22,663 nucleotides of DNA, from contig DJEN01000097.1 in NCBI GenBank assembly GCA_002431345.1, positions 1-22,663 on the forward strand, given 5' to 3'. This stretch comes from Megasphaera sp. UBA5897. Lineage in GTDB: Bacteria; Bacillota; Negativicutes; Veillonellales; Megasphaeraceae. Numbering within the stretch: position 1 is the first letter of the stretch; each line of letters begins with the position of its first letter. Positions 7,008-15,463 of this stretch are shown in pieces. Both the position numbers and the translations under genes were made by a program. The notes below the pieces were generated by a model that was not told the origin of the DNA, did no database searches, and saw only the letters and a list, made by a program, of their open reading frames with translations.

Positions 7008-8062
7008 AGGGTGTTCTCATTTTAGAGAATGGACAAAAATTTTATGGCCAGCTGCTCATGGAAGAACCGGCTGTTGGCGAAGTCGTGTTTAATACGGGTA
7101 TGACTGGCTATCAGGAAACGTTTACAGATCCGTCATATGCCGGACAGATTATTACGATGACCTATCCATTGATTGGCAACTACGGCTTATTCCATGAAAT
7201 CGAACAGGCCGATCGTCCGTATGCAGCCGGCTTTGTTGTCAGCGAATTATGCGATCAGCCAAGCAACTGGCAGAATGAAGGCGAATTGTCTACCTTTATC
7301 CGTACACATCATATCCCCTGCTTATATGGCGTAGATACCCGTGCCGTTACGCGCGCTATCCGCAGCCAAGGCGTTATGAAAGGGGTTATTGTACCGGCTG
7401 ATATGGCAGAAAATGCTGTAAAAGAATTATTTGACACGCCGTTGGAAACCCAGGTAGTACGCCGCGTTACAACAAAAGAAATTCAGCATATGGGCGACGG
7501 CAAATATCATGTTGCCGTAATGGATTATGGTGCAAAACGCAATATTCTTCGTGAATTAGTACGCAACAACTGCCGCCTGACTATTTTCCCGGCTGAAACG
7601 AAGGCTGAAGATGTGCTGGCTGTCAATCCGGACGGCATTTTCCTGAGCAACGGCCCTGGCGACCCGAAAGACGTACCGTATATTGTAGAAGAAGTCAAGA
7701 AAATGATTGGCAAAAAGCCGATTTTCGGTATTTGCCTGGGACTGCAGATGCTGGGACAGGCATTGGGCGGTAAGACGATGAAGTTGAAGTTCGGCCATCG
7801 CGGTGCCAACCATCCGGTCAAAGATGTCCGCACAGGCCGTGTATATATTACGTCTCAGAACCATGGCTATGTTGTAGATGAAAAAACACTGCCGTCTGAT
7901 GTCATCATTACGCACCGCAATCTGCATGACAATACGTTGGAAGGCTTTGAATGCCCGTCGAAGAAAATCATGTGCGTTCAGTATCATCCGGAAGCTTCAC
8001 CGGGACCGACTGATAACTTGTATTTATTTGAACAGTTTATCAAAATGATGGAGGAAAACTAA
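7004..8062 (+). CDS. carA: carbamoyl-phosphate synthase small (glutaminase) subunit
   Basis: Glutamine amidotransferase subunit that hydrolyses glutamine and passes ammonia through a tunnel to CarB. 352 aa, slightly short but complete. The class I triad is visible: C244, H328 and E330 (motif QYHPEASPGPTD). The N-terminal CarA domain (about 1-140) is followed by the amidotransferase domain. The nucleophile motif reads CLGLQ where most CarA proteins have CLGHQ; that His is not one of the triad. Its ATGA start overlaps the pyrC stop, and carB follows after one base, so translation is coupled. Product used for both UMP and arginine synthesis. Confidence 0.96.
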   Translation: MKGVLILENGQKFYGQLLMEEPAVGEVVFNTGMTGYQETFTDPSYAGQIITMTYPLIGNYGLFHEIEQADRPYAAGFVVSELCDQPSNWQNEGELSTFIRTHHIPCLYGVDTRAVTRAIRSQGVMKGVIVPADMAENAVKELFDTPLETQVVRRVTTKEIQHMGDGKYHVAVMDYGAKRNILRELVRNNCRLTIFPAETKAEDVLAVNPDGIFLSNGPGDPKDVPYIVEEVKKMIGKKPIFGICLGLQMLGQALGGKTMKLKFGHRGANHPVKDVRTGRVYITSQNHGYVVDEKTLPSDVIITHRNLHDNTLEGFECPSKKIMCVQYHPEASPGPTDNLYLFEQFIKMMEEN

Positions 8063-8063
8063 C

Positions 8064-11000
8064 ATGGTAGAAGGATTGAAGAAAGTACTCGTTATTGGAT
8101 CCGGCCCTATCATTATCGGCCAGGCAGCAGAATTTGACTATGCAGGCACGCAGGCTTGCCGGGCTTTGAAAGAAGAAGGACTGGAAGTTGTCCTCATCAA
8201 CAGCAACCCGGCTACGATTATGACAGATGAAGATATTGCCGACCGCGTATATGTAGAACCGATTTCTTTGGATTATGTCACAGAAGTTATTGAAAAAGAA
8301 CGTCCGGACGGCTTGCTGGCAACCTTGGGCGGCCAGGTAGGCCTCAACATGGCAGTAGAACTTGCCAACGCCGGCGTTTTGGAAAAATATAATGTTAAGC
8401 TTTTGGGCACGCATCTTTCGGCTATTGAAGAAGCAGAAGACCGTGAACTTTTCAAAAAAGCCATGAAAGACATCAACCAGCCTGTACCGGAAAGTGATAT
8501 TTTTGAAGATGTACAGTCTGCTGTTGATTTTGCTGATAAAATCGGCTATCCGATTATCGTTCGTCCGGCCTTTACTCTTGGCGGTACTGGCGGCGGCATT
8601 GCCAAAGATGAAGAAGAACTCTTTATGATTGCCACCCGCGGCATCAAACTCAGCCCGATTCACCAGATTTTGGTAGAACGCTCTGTTGCCGGCTGGAAAG
8701 AAATCGAATACGAAGTTATGCGTGATAAAGCAGACAACTGCATTATCGTCTGCAACATGGAAAACATCGACCCCGTCGGTATTCATACAGGCGATTCTAT
8801 CGTCGTAGCTCCGAGCCAGACATTGAACGACCTGCAGTATCAGATGCTGCGTACGGCATCCCTGGCCATTATCCGCCGTTTGAAGATTGAAGGGGGCTGC
8901 AACGTACAGTATGCGCTCGACCCGAACAGCAATCAGTACTACGTTATTGAAGTTAACCCGCGTGTCAGCCGTTCTTCGGCACTTGCTTCTAAAGCAACAG
9001 GCTATCCCATTGCTAAAGTAGCTGCAAAAGTCGCAACAGGCCTCACGCTGGACCAGATTACCAACGCTGTAACCGGCAAAACGACAGCTTGCTTTGAACC
9101 GACGCTGGATTACTGTGTTGTCAAATTCCCACGCTGGCCTTTTGAAAAATTTGCCTTGGCAGATAAGACATTGGGCACGCAGATGAAAGCAACAGGCGAA
9201 GTCATGTCCTTGGACCGCTGCTTTGAAGGGGCACTGCTTAAAGCGGTACGTTCCTTGGAAATCGGCGTCAACTACTTAAGCATGAAAAAACTGGAAAGCA
9301 AGAATATCATTGAAATTGCGGAACTCTTGTCCAAACAGGATGATGAACGCCTCTTTGTCGTAACGCAGGCCCTGCGTCTGGGGATTAGTGAAGAAAAAAT
9401 CCACAATATCACAGGCTATGATATGTGGTTTATCAATAAAATCAAAAACATCGTTGATTTGGAAGAAGACCTGAAAGCAAATGGCATGAATGAAGACAAT
9501 ATGCGTCTGGCAAAACGCTACAGCATGCCCGATGTCATTATTGCCGGATTTGTTGGTAAAACAGAAGAAGAAGTCCGCAATTTCCGCGTTAGCAAAGGGA
9601 TTACACCGACATTCAAGATGGTTGATACATGTGCTGCCGAATTTGAAGCAGCTACACCGTATTACTACTCCTGCTATGCCGCTGAAGACGAAGTCAAGCC
9701 GCTCGGCGACAAGAGCGTTATCGTTCTGGGTTCCGGCCCGATTCGTATCGGCCAGGGCATTGAATTTGACTACTGCTCCGTTCATTCTGCCTGGGCGCTG
9801 CGCAAAGCCGGCATGAACAGCATTATTGTCAATAACAACCCGGAAACAGTAAGTACTGACTTTGATACATCAGACAGCTTGTATTTTGAACCGCTTACAG
9901 TAGAAGATGTCATGGCTGTTGTCGATAAAGAAAAACCGGTCGGCGTTATCTGCCAGTTTGGCGGCCAGACGGCTATCAACTTGGCAGCACCTTTGGCTAA
10001 ACGGGGCGTCAAAGTACTGGGTACTTCTGTAGAAGGCATGGACCGTGCCGAAGACCGTGAACGGTTTGATGAAGTATTGTCCAAACTGAATATTCCTCGT
10101 CCGGACGGCCGCATTGCAACCAGCGATAAAGAAGCCATGAAAGTTTCACAGGAATTGGAATTCCCGCTTATCGTTCGTCCGTCTTACGTCCTTGGCGGCC
10201 GTGCTATGGAAATCGTTTACAACGAAAAAGAATTGGAACGCTATCTGCGTGAAGCCGTTATCGCTTCTCCGGACCATCCTATCCTTATCGATGAATATAT
10301 GGTAGGACGGGAAGTTGAAGTCGATGCCGTTGCCGACGGTACGGATGTGTACATTCCGGGCATTATGGAACAGGTCGAACGTGCCGGCGTTCACTCCGGT
10401 GACTCCATTGCCGTATATCCGCCGCAGCATTTGGATCAGGATATGATCGACCAAATCGTCGATTATACAACGCGTATTTCTTTGGAATTGCAGGTCAAAG
10501 GCTCTGTCAATATCCAGTTTGTTGTATCCAAAGGCAAATTGTATATTATCGAAGTCAACCCGCGTTCCAGCCGTACGGTTCCGTTCCTGAGCAAAGTAAC
10601 GCATTTCCCAATTGTCGAAATTGCTACGCGTATTGCTTTGGGCGAAACGCTGAAAGACATGGGCTACGGCAGCGGTTTGATGCCGGCTAAATCCCATGTA
10701 GCTGCGAAAGCACCGGTATTCTCCTTCAGCAAGATTGGCTTGGCTGAAATCGCCCTTGGGCCGGAAATGAAATCTACCGGCGAAGTTATGGGCATTGGCA
10801 AATCTTATTCGGAAGCATTGTATAAAGCCGTCAATGGGGCTAAGATGAGGATTCCGGCAGGCGGCACGATTTTGGTTACCGTTGCAGACCGCGACAAAGC
10901 CGAAGCCCTGCAGCTGGCACACGGCTTCAAAGATTTGGGCTATCATATCATTGCTACAGAAGGCACCGGCAAATACTTTAATGAAAACGGCATGCCGGTC

Positions 11001-11270
11001 GATGTTGTCCGCAAGATTCATGAAAGCGGCGAAAACATTGCTACCCTCATCCGTAGCGGCAAGATAGACTTGGTTCTCAACACGCTCACGTATGGCAAGC
11101 ATCCGGAACGCGACGGCTTCAACCTTCGCCGGATGGCTGTAGAATTGGCAGTTCCCTGCCTTACATCCTTGGATACAGCCCGTGAAGTACTCCGTGTATT
11201 TGCCAATAAAGGCAAAAATGACGGCTATCATCATGTAGCAGCGCTGCAGGACTATGACATGGATAAATAA
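8064..11270 (+). CDS. carB: carbamoyl-phosphate synthase large subunit
   Basis: Makes carbamoyl phosphate from bicarbonate, ammonia and two ATP. The 1068-aa length and internal duplication are typical. The two ATP-grasp halves each begin with a glycine-rich GSGP..IGQ..EFDY motif (near residues 12-26 and 557-571), and a C-terminal MGS-like allosteric domain occupies about the last 140 residues. That domain is where ornithine and UMP act in the enterobacterial enzyme; whether they do here is not shown. Start supported by GGAGG at 8049-8053. It is the last gene of the PyrR-controlled operon and is followed by a strong terminator. Long open frames on the opposite strand are shadows of its codon bias. 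Confidence 0.97.
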   Translation: MVEGLKKVLVIGSGPIIIGQAAEFDYAGTQACRALKEEGLEVVLINSNPATIMTDEDIADRVYVEPISLDYVTEVIEKERPDGLLATLGGQVGLNMAVELANAGVLEKYNVKLLGTHLSAIEEAEDRELFKKAMKDINQPVPESDIFEDVQSAVDFADKIGYPIIVRPAFTLGGTGGGIAKDEEELFMIATRGIKLSPIHQILVERSVAGWKEIEYEVMRDKADNCIIVCNMENIDPVGIHTGDSIVVAPSQTLNDLQYQMLRTASLAIIRRLKIEGGCNVQYALDPNSNQYYVIEVNPRVSRSSALASKATGYPIAKVAAKVATGLTLDQITNAVTGKTTACFEPTLDYCVVKFPRWPFEKFALADKTLGTQMKATGEVMSLDRCFEGALLKAVRSLEIGVNYLSMKKLESKNIIEIAELLSKQDDERLFVVTQALRLGISEEKIHNITGYDMWFINKIKNIVDLEEDLKANGMNEDNMRLAKRYSMPDVIIAGFVGKTEEEVRNFRVSKGITPTFKMVDTCAAEFEAATPYYYSCYAAEDEVKPLGDKSVIVLGSGPIRIGQGIEFDYCSVHSAWALRKAGMNSIIVNNNPETVSTDFDTSDSLYFEPLTVEDVMAVVDKEKPVGVICQFGGQTAINLAAPLAKRGVKVLGTSVEGMDRAEDRERFDEVLSKLNIPRPDGRIATSDKEAMKVSQELEFPLIVRPSYVLGGRAMEIVYNEKELERYLREAVIASPDHPILIDEYMVGREVEVDAVADGTDVYIPGIMEQVERAGVHSGDSIAVYPPQHLDQDMIDQIVDYTTRISLELQVKGSVNIQFVVSKGKLYIIEVNPRSSRTVPFLSKVTHFPIVEIATRIALGETLKDMGYGSGLMPAKSHVAAKAPVFSFSKIGLAEIALGPEMKSTGEVMGIGKSYSEALYKAVNGAKMRIPAGGTILVTVADRDKAEALQLAHGFKDLGYHIIATEGTGKYFNENGMPVDVVRKIHESGENIATLIRSGKIDLVLNTLTYGKHPERDGFNLRRMAVELAVPCLTSLDTAREVLRVFANKGKNDGYHHVAALQDYDMDK

Positions 11271-11300
11271 TACGCAGTCCAGCTGGAATGACTGTTTGGA

Positions 11301-11338
11301 TGAAGCTCTTCCCCGAGAGGAAGAGCTTCATTTTTTTT
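11301..11338 (+). terminator. terminator of the pyrBC-carAB operon
   Basis: A perfect 12-bp stem, TGAAGCTCTTCC (11301-11312) with GGAAGAGCTTCA (11319-11330), closes a 6-nt loop and is followed by eight T. It begins 30 bases after the carB stop. The remaining gap to argC (to 11513) is AT-rich and holds the arg promoter and operator. Confidence 0.93.
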
Positions 11339-11410
11339 GTATAATAAGTATATTTAAAAGTAAAAAAACGGAGAAGATGTTGTCTTTATGTAAATAATAC
11401 AATATTTACC

Positions 11411-11439
11411 TTGACATAATATGAAAATGCATATATAAT
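11411..11439 (+). promoter_or_regulatory. consensus promoter of the arg operon
   Basis: TTGACA (11411-11416), a 17-bp spacer and TATAAT (11434-11439) match the sigma-70-type consensus at all twelve positions. The transcription start should be near 11446, giving a leader of about 68 nt. Such a strong core promoter implies that expression is set by repression. Confidence 0.88.
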
Positions 11440-11452
11440 GAATAAAAATTCA
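11439..11452 (+). promoter_or_regulatory. ARG box (ArgR/AhrC operator)
   Basis: TGAATAAAAATTCA is a near-perfect inverted repeat with the TGAAT/ATTCA half-sites typical of arginine repressor operators. It starts at the last base of the -10 and covers the expected transcription start, the ideal place to block RNA polymerase. Just upstream of the -35, GTAAATA (11390-11396) and TATTTAC (11403-11409) form another inverted repeat that may be a second weak site. The regulator gene is not in the window. Confidence 0.75.
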
Positions 11453-11513
11453 ATTAATAACAAGATGCAGCGTTTATCCGCATCGAGGTATAGAAGAATG
11501 GAGATAGGTTGGC

Positions 11514-12458
11514 ATGACAAAAGTATTTATTGACGGACATGAAGGCACGACAGGACTTAGAATTCACGAACGGCTGCAGCATCGGGATGATATTGAACTC
11601 ATTCCTATTGCTGAAGAACTGCGCAAAGATCCGGCAGCTGTGAAAGCATGTATGAAGCAGGCTGACATTGCATTTCTTTGCCTGCCCGATGCAGCGGCAA
11701 AGGAAGCAGTCGAACTGGCAGCTGACTGCCACGTCCGTATCATTGATACGTCTACGGCTCACCGCACCGCTCCGGGATGGACATACGGCTTTCCGGAATT
11801 ATCTTTGCAGCAGCCAGAAAAAATCGCTGCCAGTGACAGAGTAGGCAATCCGGGATGTCATGCCAGCGGCGTCATTTCACTCGTGCAGCCCCTCGTGCAG
11901 GCAGGTATCATGCCGACAAATTATCCTATATCCGCTGTGTCTCTTACCGGTTACAGCGGCGGCGGCAAAAAAATGATTGGCCAGTATGAAAGTACGGATA
12001 AAAGCAGTGAACTGCTGGCTCCGCGGCAGTACGGACTGGTACAGAAACATAAACATTTGAAAGAAATCGTAACAATCTGCGGACTGGAACAGGAACCTAT
12101 TTTTTCGCCTGTTGTCGATGATTATTACAGCGGCATGGAAGTCATGGTGCCCGTATTTACGGCTCTGCTTAACGGAAAACCGACGATGCAGGATGTATGG
12201 CAGACATTGGCTGCGCATTATGAAAACTGCCCCTTTGTCCATGTGCTGCCTCTTGGTGAAGACAAAAGCGGTTTTATTGCAGCCAACAGCCTCAGCGGCT
12301 ATGACGATATGGAAATTATCGTTTCCGGCAATGATGACCGCATTGTTCTGACTTCTCTCTTTGACAATCTGGGAAAGGGCGCATCCGGTGCCGCTATTCA
12401 GAACATGAATATTATGATGGGTGTAGATCCGAAGACAGGACTGAATTTATTACAATAA
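11514..12458 (+). CDS. argC: N-acetyl-gamma-glutamyl-phosphate reductase (short, type 2)
   Basis: NADPH-dependent reduction of N-acetylglutamyl phosphate to the semialdehyde, the third step of arginine synthesis. 314 aa with features of the shorter type 2 ArgC: nucleotide-binding loop GHEGTTG (8-14), STAHR (80-84), and the catalytic cysteine C115 in GNPGCHASG. The two residues after the cysteine differ from the more usual GCYPTG form. The ribosome site GGAGATAGG (11500-11508) supports this start. First gene of the arg operon; the argJ-like gene begins 31 bases after its stop. Confidence 0.95.
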   Translation: MTKVFIDGHEGTTGLRIHERLQHRDDIELIPIAEELRKDPAAVKACMKQADIAFLCLPDAAAKEAVELAADCHVRIIDTSTAHRTAPGWTYGFPELSLQQPEKIAASDRVGNPGCHASGVISLVQPLVQAGIMPTNYPISAVSLTGYSGGGKKMIGQYESTDKSSELLAPRQYGLVQKHKHLKEIVTICGLEQEPIFSPVVDDYYSGMEVMVPVFTALLNGKPTMQDVWQTLAAHYENCPFVHVLPLGEDKSGFIAANSLSGYDDMEIIVSGNDDRIVLTSLFDNLGKGASGAAIQNMNIMMGVDPKTGLNLLQ

Positions 12459-12489
12459 ATACATGATGATACAGAAAGGTGGAGTTAGT

Positions 12490-13203
12490 ATGAAACAGGT
12501 ACATGATACGGCATGTGTTCCCCAGGGATTTTTGGCAGCCGGCACCTACAGCGGCCTTTGTGACAAACGGGTCAAATTGGATTTGGCAGCGCTTGTCAGC
12601 CGAACAGACTGCTCCATTGTTATTTCTGACAAAACGGGCTGTCGGCAGTACAGTGGCAGAGCTTTTTTTCTTCACAACGGCACGGCACTGCCAACAAATG
12701 TACGGGGACAGGAAATCCAAAAAGAAGTTTGTCAGGATATAGCCGCCCATCTGCATCTTCCCGTAGCGGATATTGTGTTTGCGGCACAAGGCATGGCTGG
12801 CCAGTTTCGTCCGTCACGGCTGGCGGACAGTTTGGAGACGTTAACGGCGTCTTTGGCTGCGGACCATGGCAGTCAAGTAGGCGCTGTGCTTGACAACCAC
12901 GGCGATTTGACCTGCAGCGTCATGACGGCAGGAACACAGTGCCTGCTGTACGGTATGGCAGCCGACGGTACTGCGGAAGCGAATGGACTGTGCGTTATGC
13001 TGACAGATGCCGATGTCACGGCAGCGCAGCTGCAGTATGCCGTAGAACAATGCCGAAAGGTCATCAATACAGAAGAGTTTACCATGATATGCATGGCCAA
13101 CGGCGCAGCGCAGGAATACATTCCGGCCGACCAGCTGGCTGAAGCCGTACAGGCTCTTTGCAAGCAGTTGGGATTTCAGGCATCTCTGCAGGCCTGCTCC
13201 TAA
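12490..13203 (+). CDS. truncated, non-canonical ArgJ-like protein
   Basis: 237 aa from the ATG that follows AAAGGTGGAG (12475-12484). An upstream in-frame ATG at 12463 lacks such a site. The sequence follows the alpha-chain half of ArgJ, the ornithine acetyltransferase/acetylglutamate synthase. The opening VPQGFLAAG (10-18), an HNG segment matching the NSGNAN region (62-64), and ANGLCVMLTDADV (164-176) matching the autocleavage region ATMLAFITTDAAI all align. Yet the nucleophile threonine is N165, the oxyanion threonine of TGVIG is Q100, the TTDT substrate motif is absent, the GGMAK lysine is Ala, and the last 150 or so residues of ArgJ are missing. It occupies the usual argJ place between argC and argB. 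It has no stop codons or frameshifts and has normal codon use. Probably not an acetyltransferase; a new role or slow decay are both open. Confidence 0.8.
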   Translation: MKQVHDTACVPQGFLAAGTYSGLCDKRVKLDLAALVSRTDCSIVISDKTGCRQYSGRAFFLHNGTALPTNVRGQEIQKEVCQDIAAHLHLPVADIVFAAQGMAGQFRPSRLADSLETLTASLAADHGSQVGAVLDNHGDLTCSVMTAGTQCLLYGMAADGTAEANGLCVMLTDADVTAAQLQYAVEQCRKVINTEEFTMICMANGAAQEYIPADQLAEAVQALCKQLGFQASLQACS

Positions 13204-13232
13204 GACCGCGAATAGAAAACTATACAGCAATG

Positions 13233-13271
13233 TGGTACAATGAAACAGTCAACAACTTGTTTCTTGTACCA
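13233..13271 (+). promoter_or_regulatory. long hairpin / inverted repeat upstream of argB
   Basis: TGGTACAA (13233-13240) pairs with TTGTACCA (13264-13271), and GAAACA (13242-13247) with TGTTTC (13258-13263). Together they form a 14-bp stem with one bulged T (13241) and a 10-nt loop. It lies midway in the 102-base gap between the argJ-like gene and argB. The following sequence is T-rich but interrupted, so it is not a clear terminator. The 5' arm also contains TGGTACAAT (13233-13241), an extended -10 element. It may be an RNA processing site, a partial terminator or a repressor site. Confidence 0.55.
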
Positions 13272-13305
13272 TTTTACATTTTATCGACAATGGAGGAACA
13301 ACGTA

Positions 13306-14217
13306 ATGTTTGAAAGAAAAGAATTAATCGCGCATGATATTCAATCAGTTACCAATGCGCAGAAAGCACAAATTTTGATGAATGCGCTGCCGTATATCAA
13401 ACGGTACAGCGGCAAAATCGTCGTCGTCAAATACGGCGGCAATGCCATGGTCAATGAAGAACTGAAGCGCACGGTTATGGGTGACATTGTGCTGCTGAAT
13501 CTCATTGGCGTCAAAGTCGTGCTCGTCCATGGCGGCGGCCCGCATATTAAAGAAATTTTGAACCGCGTAGGCTTAGAATCCAAATTCCTCAACGGGCTGC
13601 GGGTTACCGATGCGGAAACAATGAAAATCGTGCAGATGGTATTGGCCGGACAGGTCAACAAAGACCTGGTCAATCTTATTGGCTCTATGGGCGGCAATGC
13701 CATTGGCTTGTGCGGCCTGGATGATCAGATGATTAAAGTTACCAAGCAAAGCGAAGAATTGGGATTTGTCGGTAAGATTGCTTCTGTCGATGTAGAAATC
13801 ATCAAAGATAATTTGGATAAAGGGTATATTCCCGTTATTTCCACCATCGGTACGGATACAAAAGGTCAGGCGTACAATATTAATGCCGACACGGCAGCAG
13901 CGGAAATTGCCGGTGCTTTGAACGCCGAATGCATGCTGTCCATGACTAATATAGACGGCGTACTCAAAGACAAGGATGACCCGACGTCCCTGATTACGGA
14001 TATTACTGTTGAACAGGCTGAAAATTTGGAAAAAGAAGGGATTATTGCCGGCGGCATGATTCCGAAAGTACAGTGCTGCACCGATGCAATTCAAGGCGGC
14101 GTCAAACGTGTCTTTATTATCAACGGCACAGTGCCGCATGCTATCTTAATTGAGTTGTTAACAGAAGAAGGGCTGGGGACTATGTTTGTCGGCAGTCATT
14201 CTGATGTAACAAGATAA
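13306..14217 (+). CDS. argB: acetylglutamate kinase, arginine-sensitive type
   Basis: Phosphorylates N-acetylglutamate, the second step of arginine synthesis. 303 aa. The catalytic lysine K42 sits in VVVKYGG (39-45), and the glycine-rich HGGGP is at 75-79. About 30 residues precede the kinase core, ending in ALPYIKRYSGK. Such an N-terminal helix, together with the GLGTM segment near the C-terminus, is known from hexameric kinases inhibited by arginine, so feedback inhibition is expected. That class usually accompanies the recycling (ArgJ) pathway, which makes the defective ArgJ upstream notable. Start set by TGGAGG (13291-13296); an upstream in-frame ATG at 13240 lies within the hairpin and has no ribosome site. 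Confidence 0.95.
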   Translation: MFERKELIAHDIQSVTNAQKAQILMNALPYIKRYSGKIVVVKYGGNAMVNEELKRTVMGDIVLLNLIGVKVVLVHGGGPHIKEILNRVGLESKFLNGLRVTDAETMKIVQMVLAGQVNKDLVNLIGSMGGNAIGLCGLDDQMIKVTKQSEELGFVGKIASVDVEIIKDNLDKGYIPVISTIGTDTKGQAYNINADTAAAEIAGALNAECMLSMTNIDGVLKDKDDPTSLITDITVEQAENLEKEGIIAGGMIPKVQCCTDAIQGGVKRVFIINGTVPHAILIELLTEEGLGTMFVGSHSDVTR

Positions 14218-14273
14218 AAGAAAGACAGATATACGTATACACTGTTCGTTACTGTATAAGGGGGAGATTTTAC

Positions 14274-15446
14274 ATGGCTGAAGATTTTAAAACAATGGAT
14301 AATGAATATATTGTCAACGTATACAACCGCCTCGATGCCGTATTGGATCACGGCAAAGGCTCCGTGATATACGATGTAAACGGCAAAGAATATATTGATT
14401 TGAGTGCCGGGATTGCCGTTAATATTTTTGGCGTATGCGATGACGTTTGGAAAGAAGCCGTCATCAAGCAGATTAATACATTGAGTCATATGTCCAATGT
14501 ATTTTATACAGAACCGCAGATACTGCTGGCTAAAAAACTCTGTGAAAAAACAGGCATGAAGAAAGTATTTTTCTCCAACTCCGGCGCCGAATCCAATGAA
14601 TGTGCCATTAAAGCAGCCCGCAAATATTCACATGACAAATACGGTGATAACCGTTATACGATTATTACCTTGAAAAACAGCTTCCATGGCCGGACAATGG
14701 CAACGCTGACAGCTTGCGGCCAAGACGAACTGCATCAGGATTTTGGTCCGTTCTTGGAAGGATTTGTCTATGCCGAACCGGATAATTTTGATTCTGTCAA
14801 AGAATTAGCTGAAAAGAATAATGTTTGCGCTATCATGATGGAAATGATTCAGGGTGAAGGCGGCGTACATCCTCTTGACAAAGAATTTGTACAGCAAGTA
14901 ACAGAATATGCACATGCCCATGATATTTTGATTATTGTGGATGAAGTACAGGCTGGCAACGGCCGTACCGGTGCTTTGTATGCCTATATGAATTACGGCA
15001 TTCATCCGGATATTGTCACGACAGCCAAAGCTATCGGCGGCGGTTTGCCGCTTGCCGCAACGATGTTTGCTGATTCCTGCCAGCATACGCTGACAGACCA
15101 TACCCATGGTTCTACTTTTGGCGGCAACCCGATTTGTGCAGCCGGTGCTTTGACCATTATCGACCGCATTGACGATAAGCTTTTGGCTGATGTCAGAGAA
15201 AAAGGCGCATATGTCAAAAAAGAACTGGAAAGCTGCAAAAACGTCGAAAGCGTTTCCGGCATGGGGCTTATGATTGGCGTTACGTTGAAAAAAGATTTGG
15301 CCACTGTCGTCAACGGCTGCGTAGATAAAGGCGTGCTCGTCTTGACGGCTAACGGATTATTACGGTTATTGCCGCCACTGAACATTCCTTGGGATGTGCT
15401 CAAAAAAGGCATTGCTATTGTAAAAGACGTTATTGACGCGGAATAA
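14274..15446 (+). CDS. argD: acetylornithine aminotransferase
   Basis: PLP-dependent transfer of an amino group from glutamate to N-acetylglutamate semialdehyde, giving acetylornithine. 390 aa, class III aminotransferase. The PLP phosphate-binding region SNSGAES is at 101-107, the ring-nitrogen aspartate is D223 in IVDEVQ, and the Schiff-base lysine is K252 in TTAKAIGGG. The ribosome site AAGGGGGAG lies at 14258-14266. It is 56 bases after argB and last in the operon, ended by a strong hairpin. Related enzymes act on ornithine or succinylornithine, but the argC-argB-argD context makes ArgD by far the likeliest. Confidence 0.95.
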   Translation: MAEDFKTMDNEYIVNVYNRLDAVLDHGKGSVIYDVNGKEYIDLSAGIAVNIFGVCDDVWKEAVIKQINTLSHMSNVFYTEPQILLAKKLCEKTGMKKVFFSNSGAESNECAIKAARKYSHDKYGDNRYTIITLKNSFHGRTMATLTACGQDELHQDFGPFLEGFVYAEPDNFDSVKELAEKNNVCAIMMEMIQGEGGVHPLDKEFVQQVTEYAHAHDILIIVDEVQAGNGRTGALYAYMNYGIHPDIVTTAKAIGGGLPLAATMFADSCQHTLTDHTHGSTFGGNPICAAGALTIIDRIDDKLLADVREKGAYVKKELESCKNVESVSGMGLMIGVTLKKDLATVVNGCVDKGVLVLTANGLLRLLPPLNIPWDVLKKGIAIVKDVIDAE

Positions 15447-15463
15447 TTGCATTGTGTATATCT

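Noticed and set aside
10146..11234. A long minus-strand frame of 362 codons opposite carB, and a similar one at 8040-8786
   Set aside because: Their codons mirror carB, which is an unambiguous gene. They lack ribosome sites, and their sequences look like antisense translation rich in Phe, Cys and Asn.
12463..13203. The argJ-like gene as a full-length functional ArgJ
   Set aside because: The protein is about 160 residues short and lacks the nucleophile, oxyanion and substrate residues.
13240..13305. A 22-residue N-terminal extension of argB from the ATG at 13240
   Set aside because: The ATG lies in the hairpin without a ribosome site. TGGAGG at 13291-13296 clearly selects the ATG at 13306.
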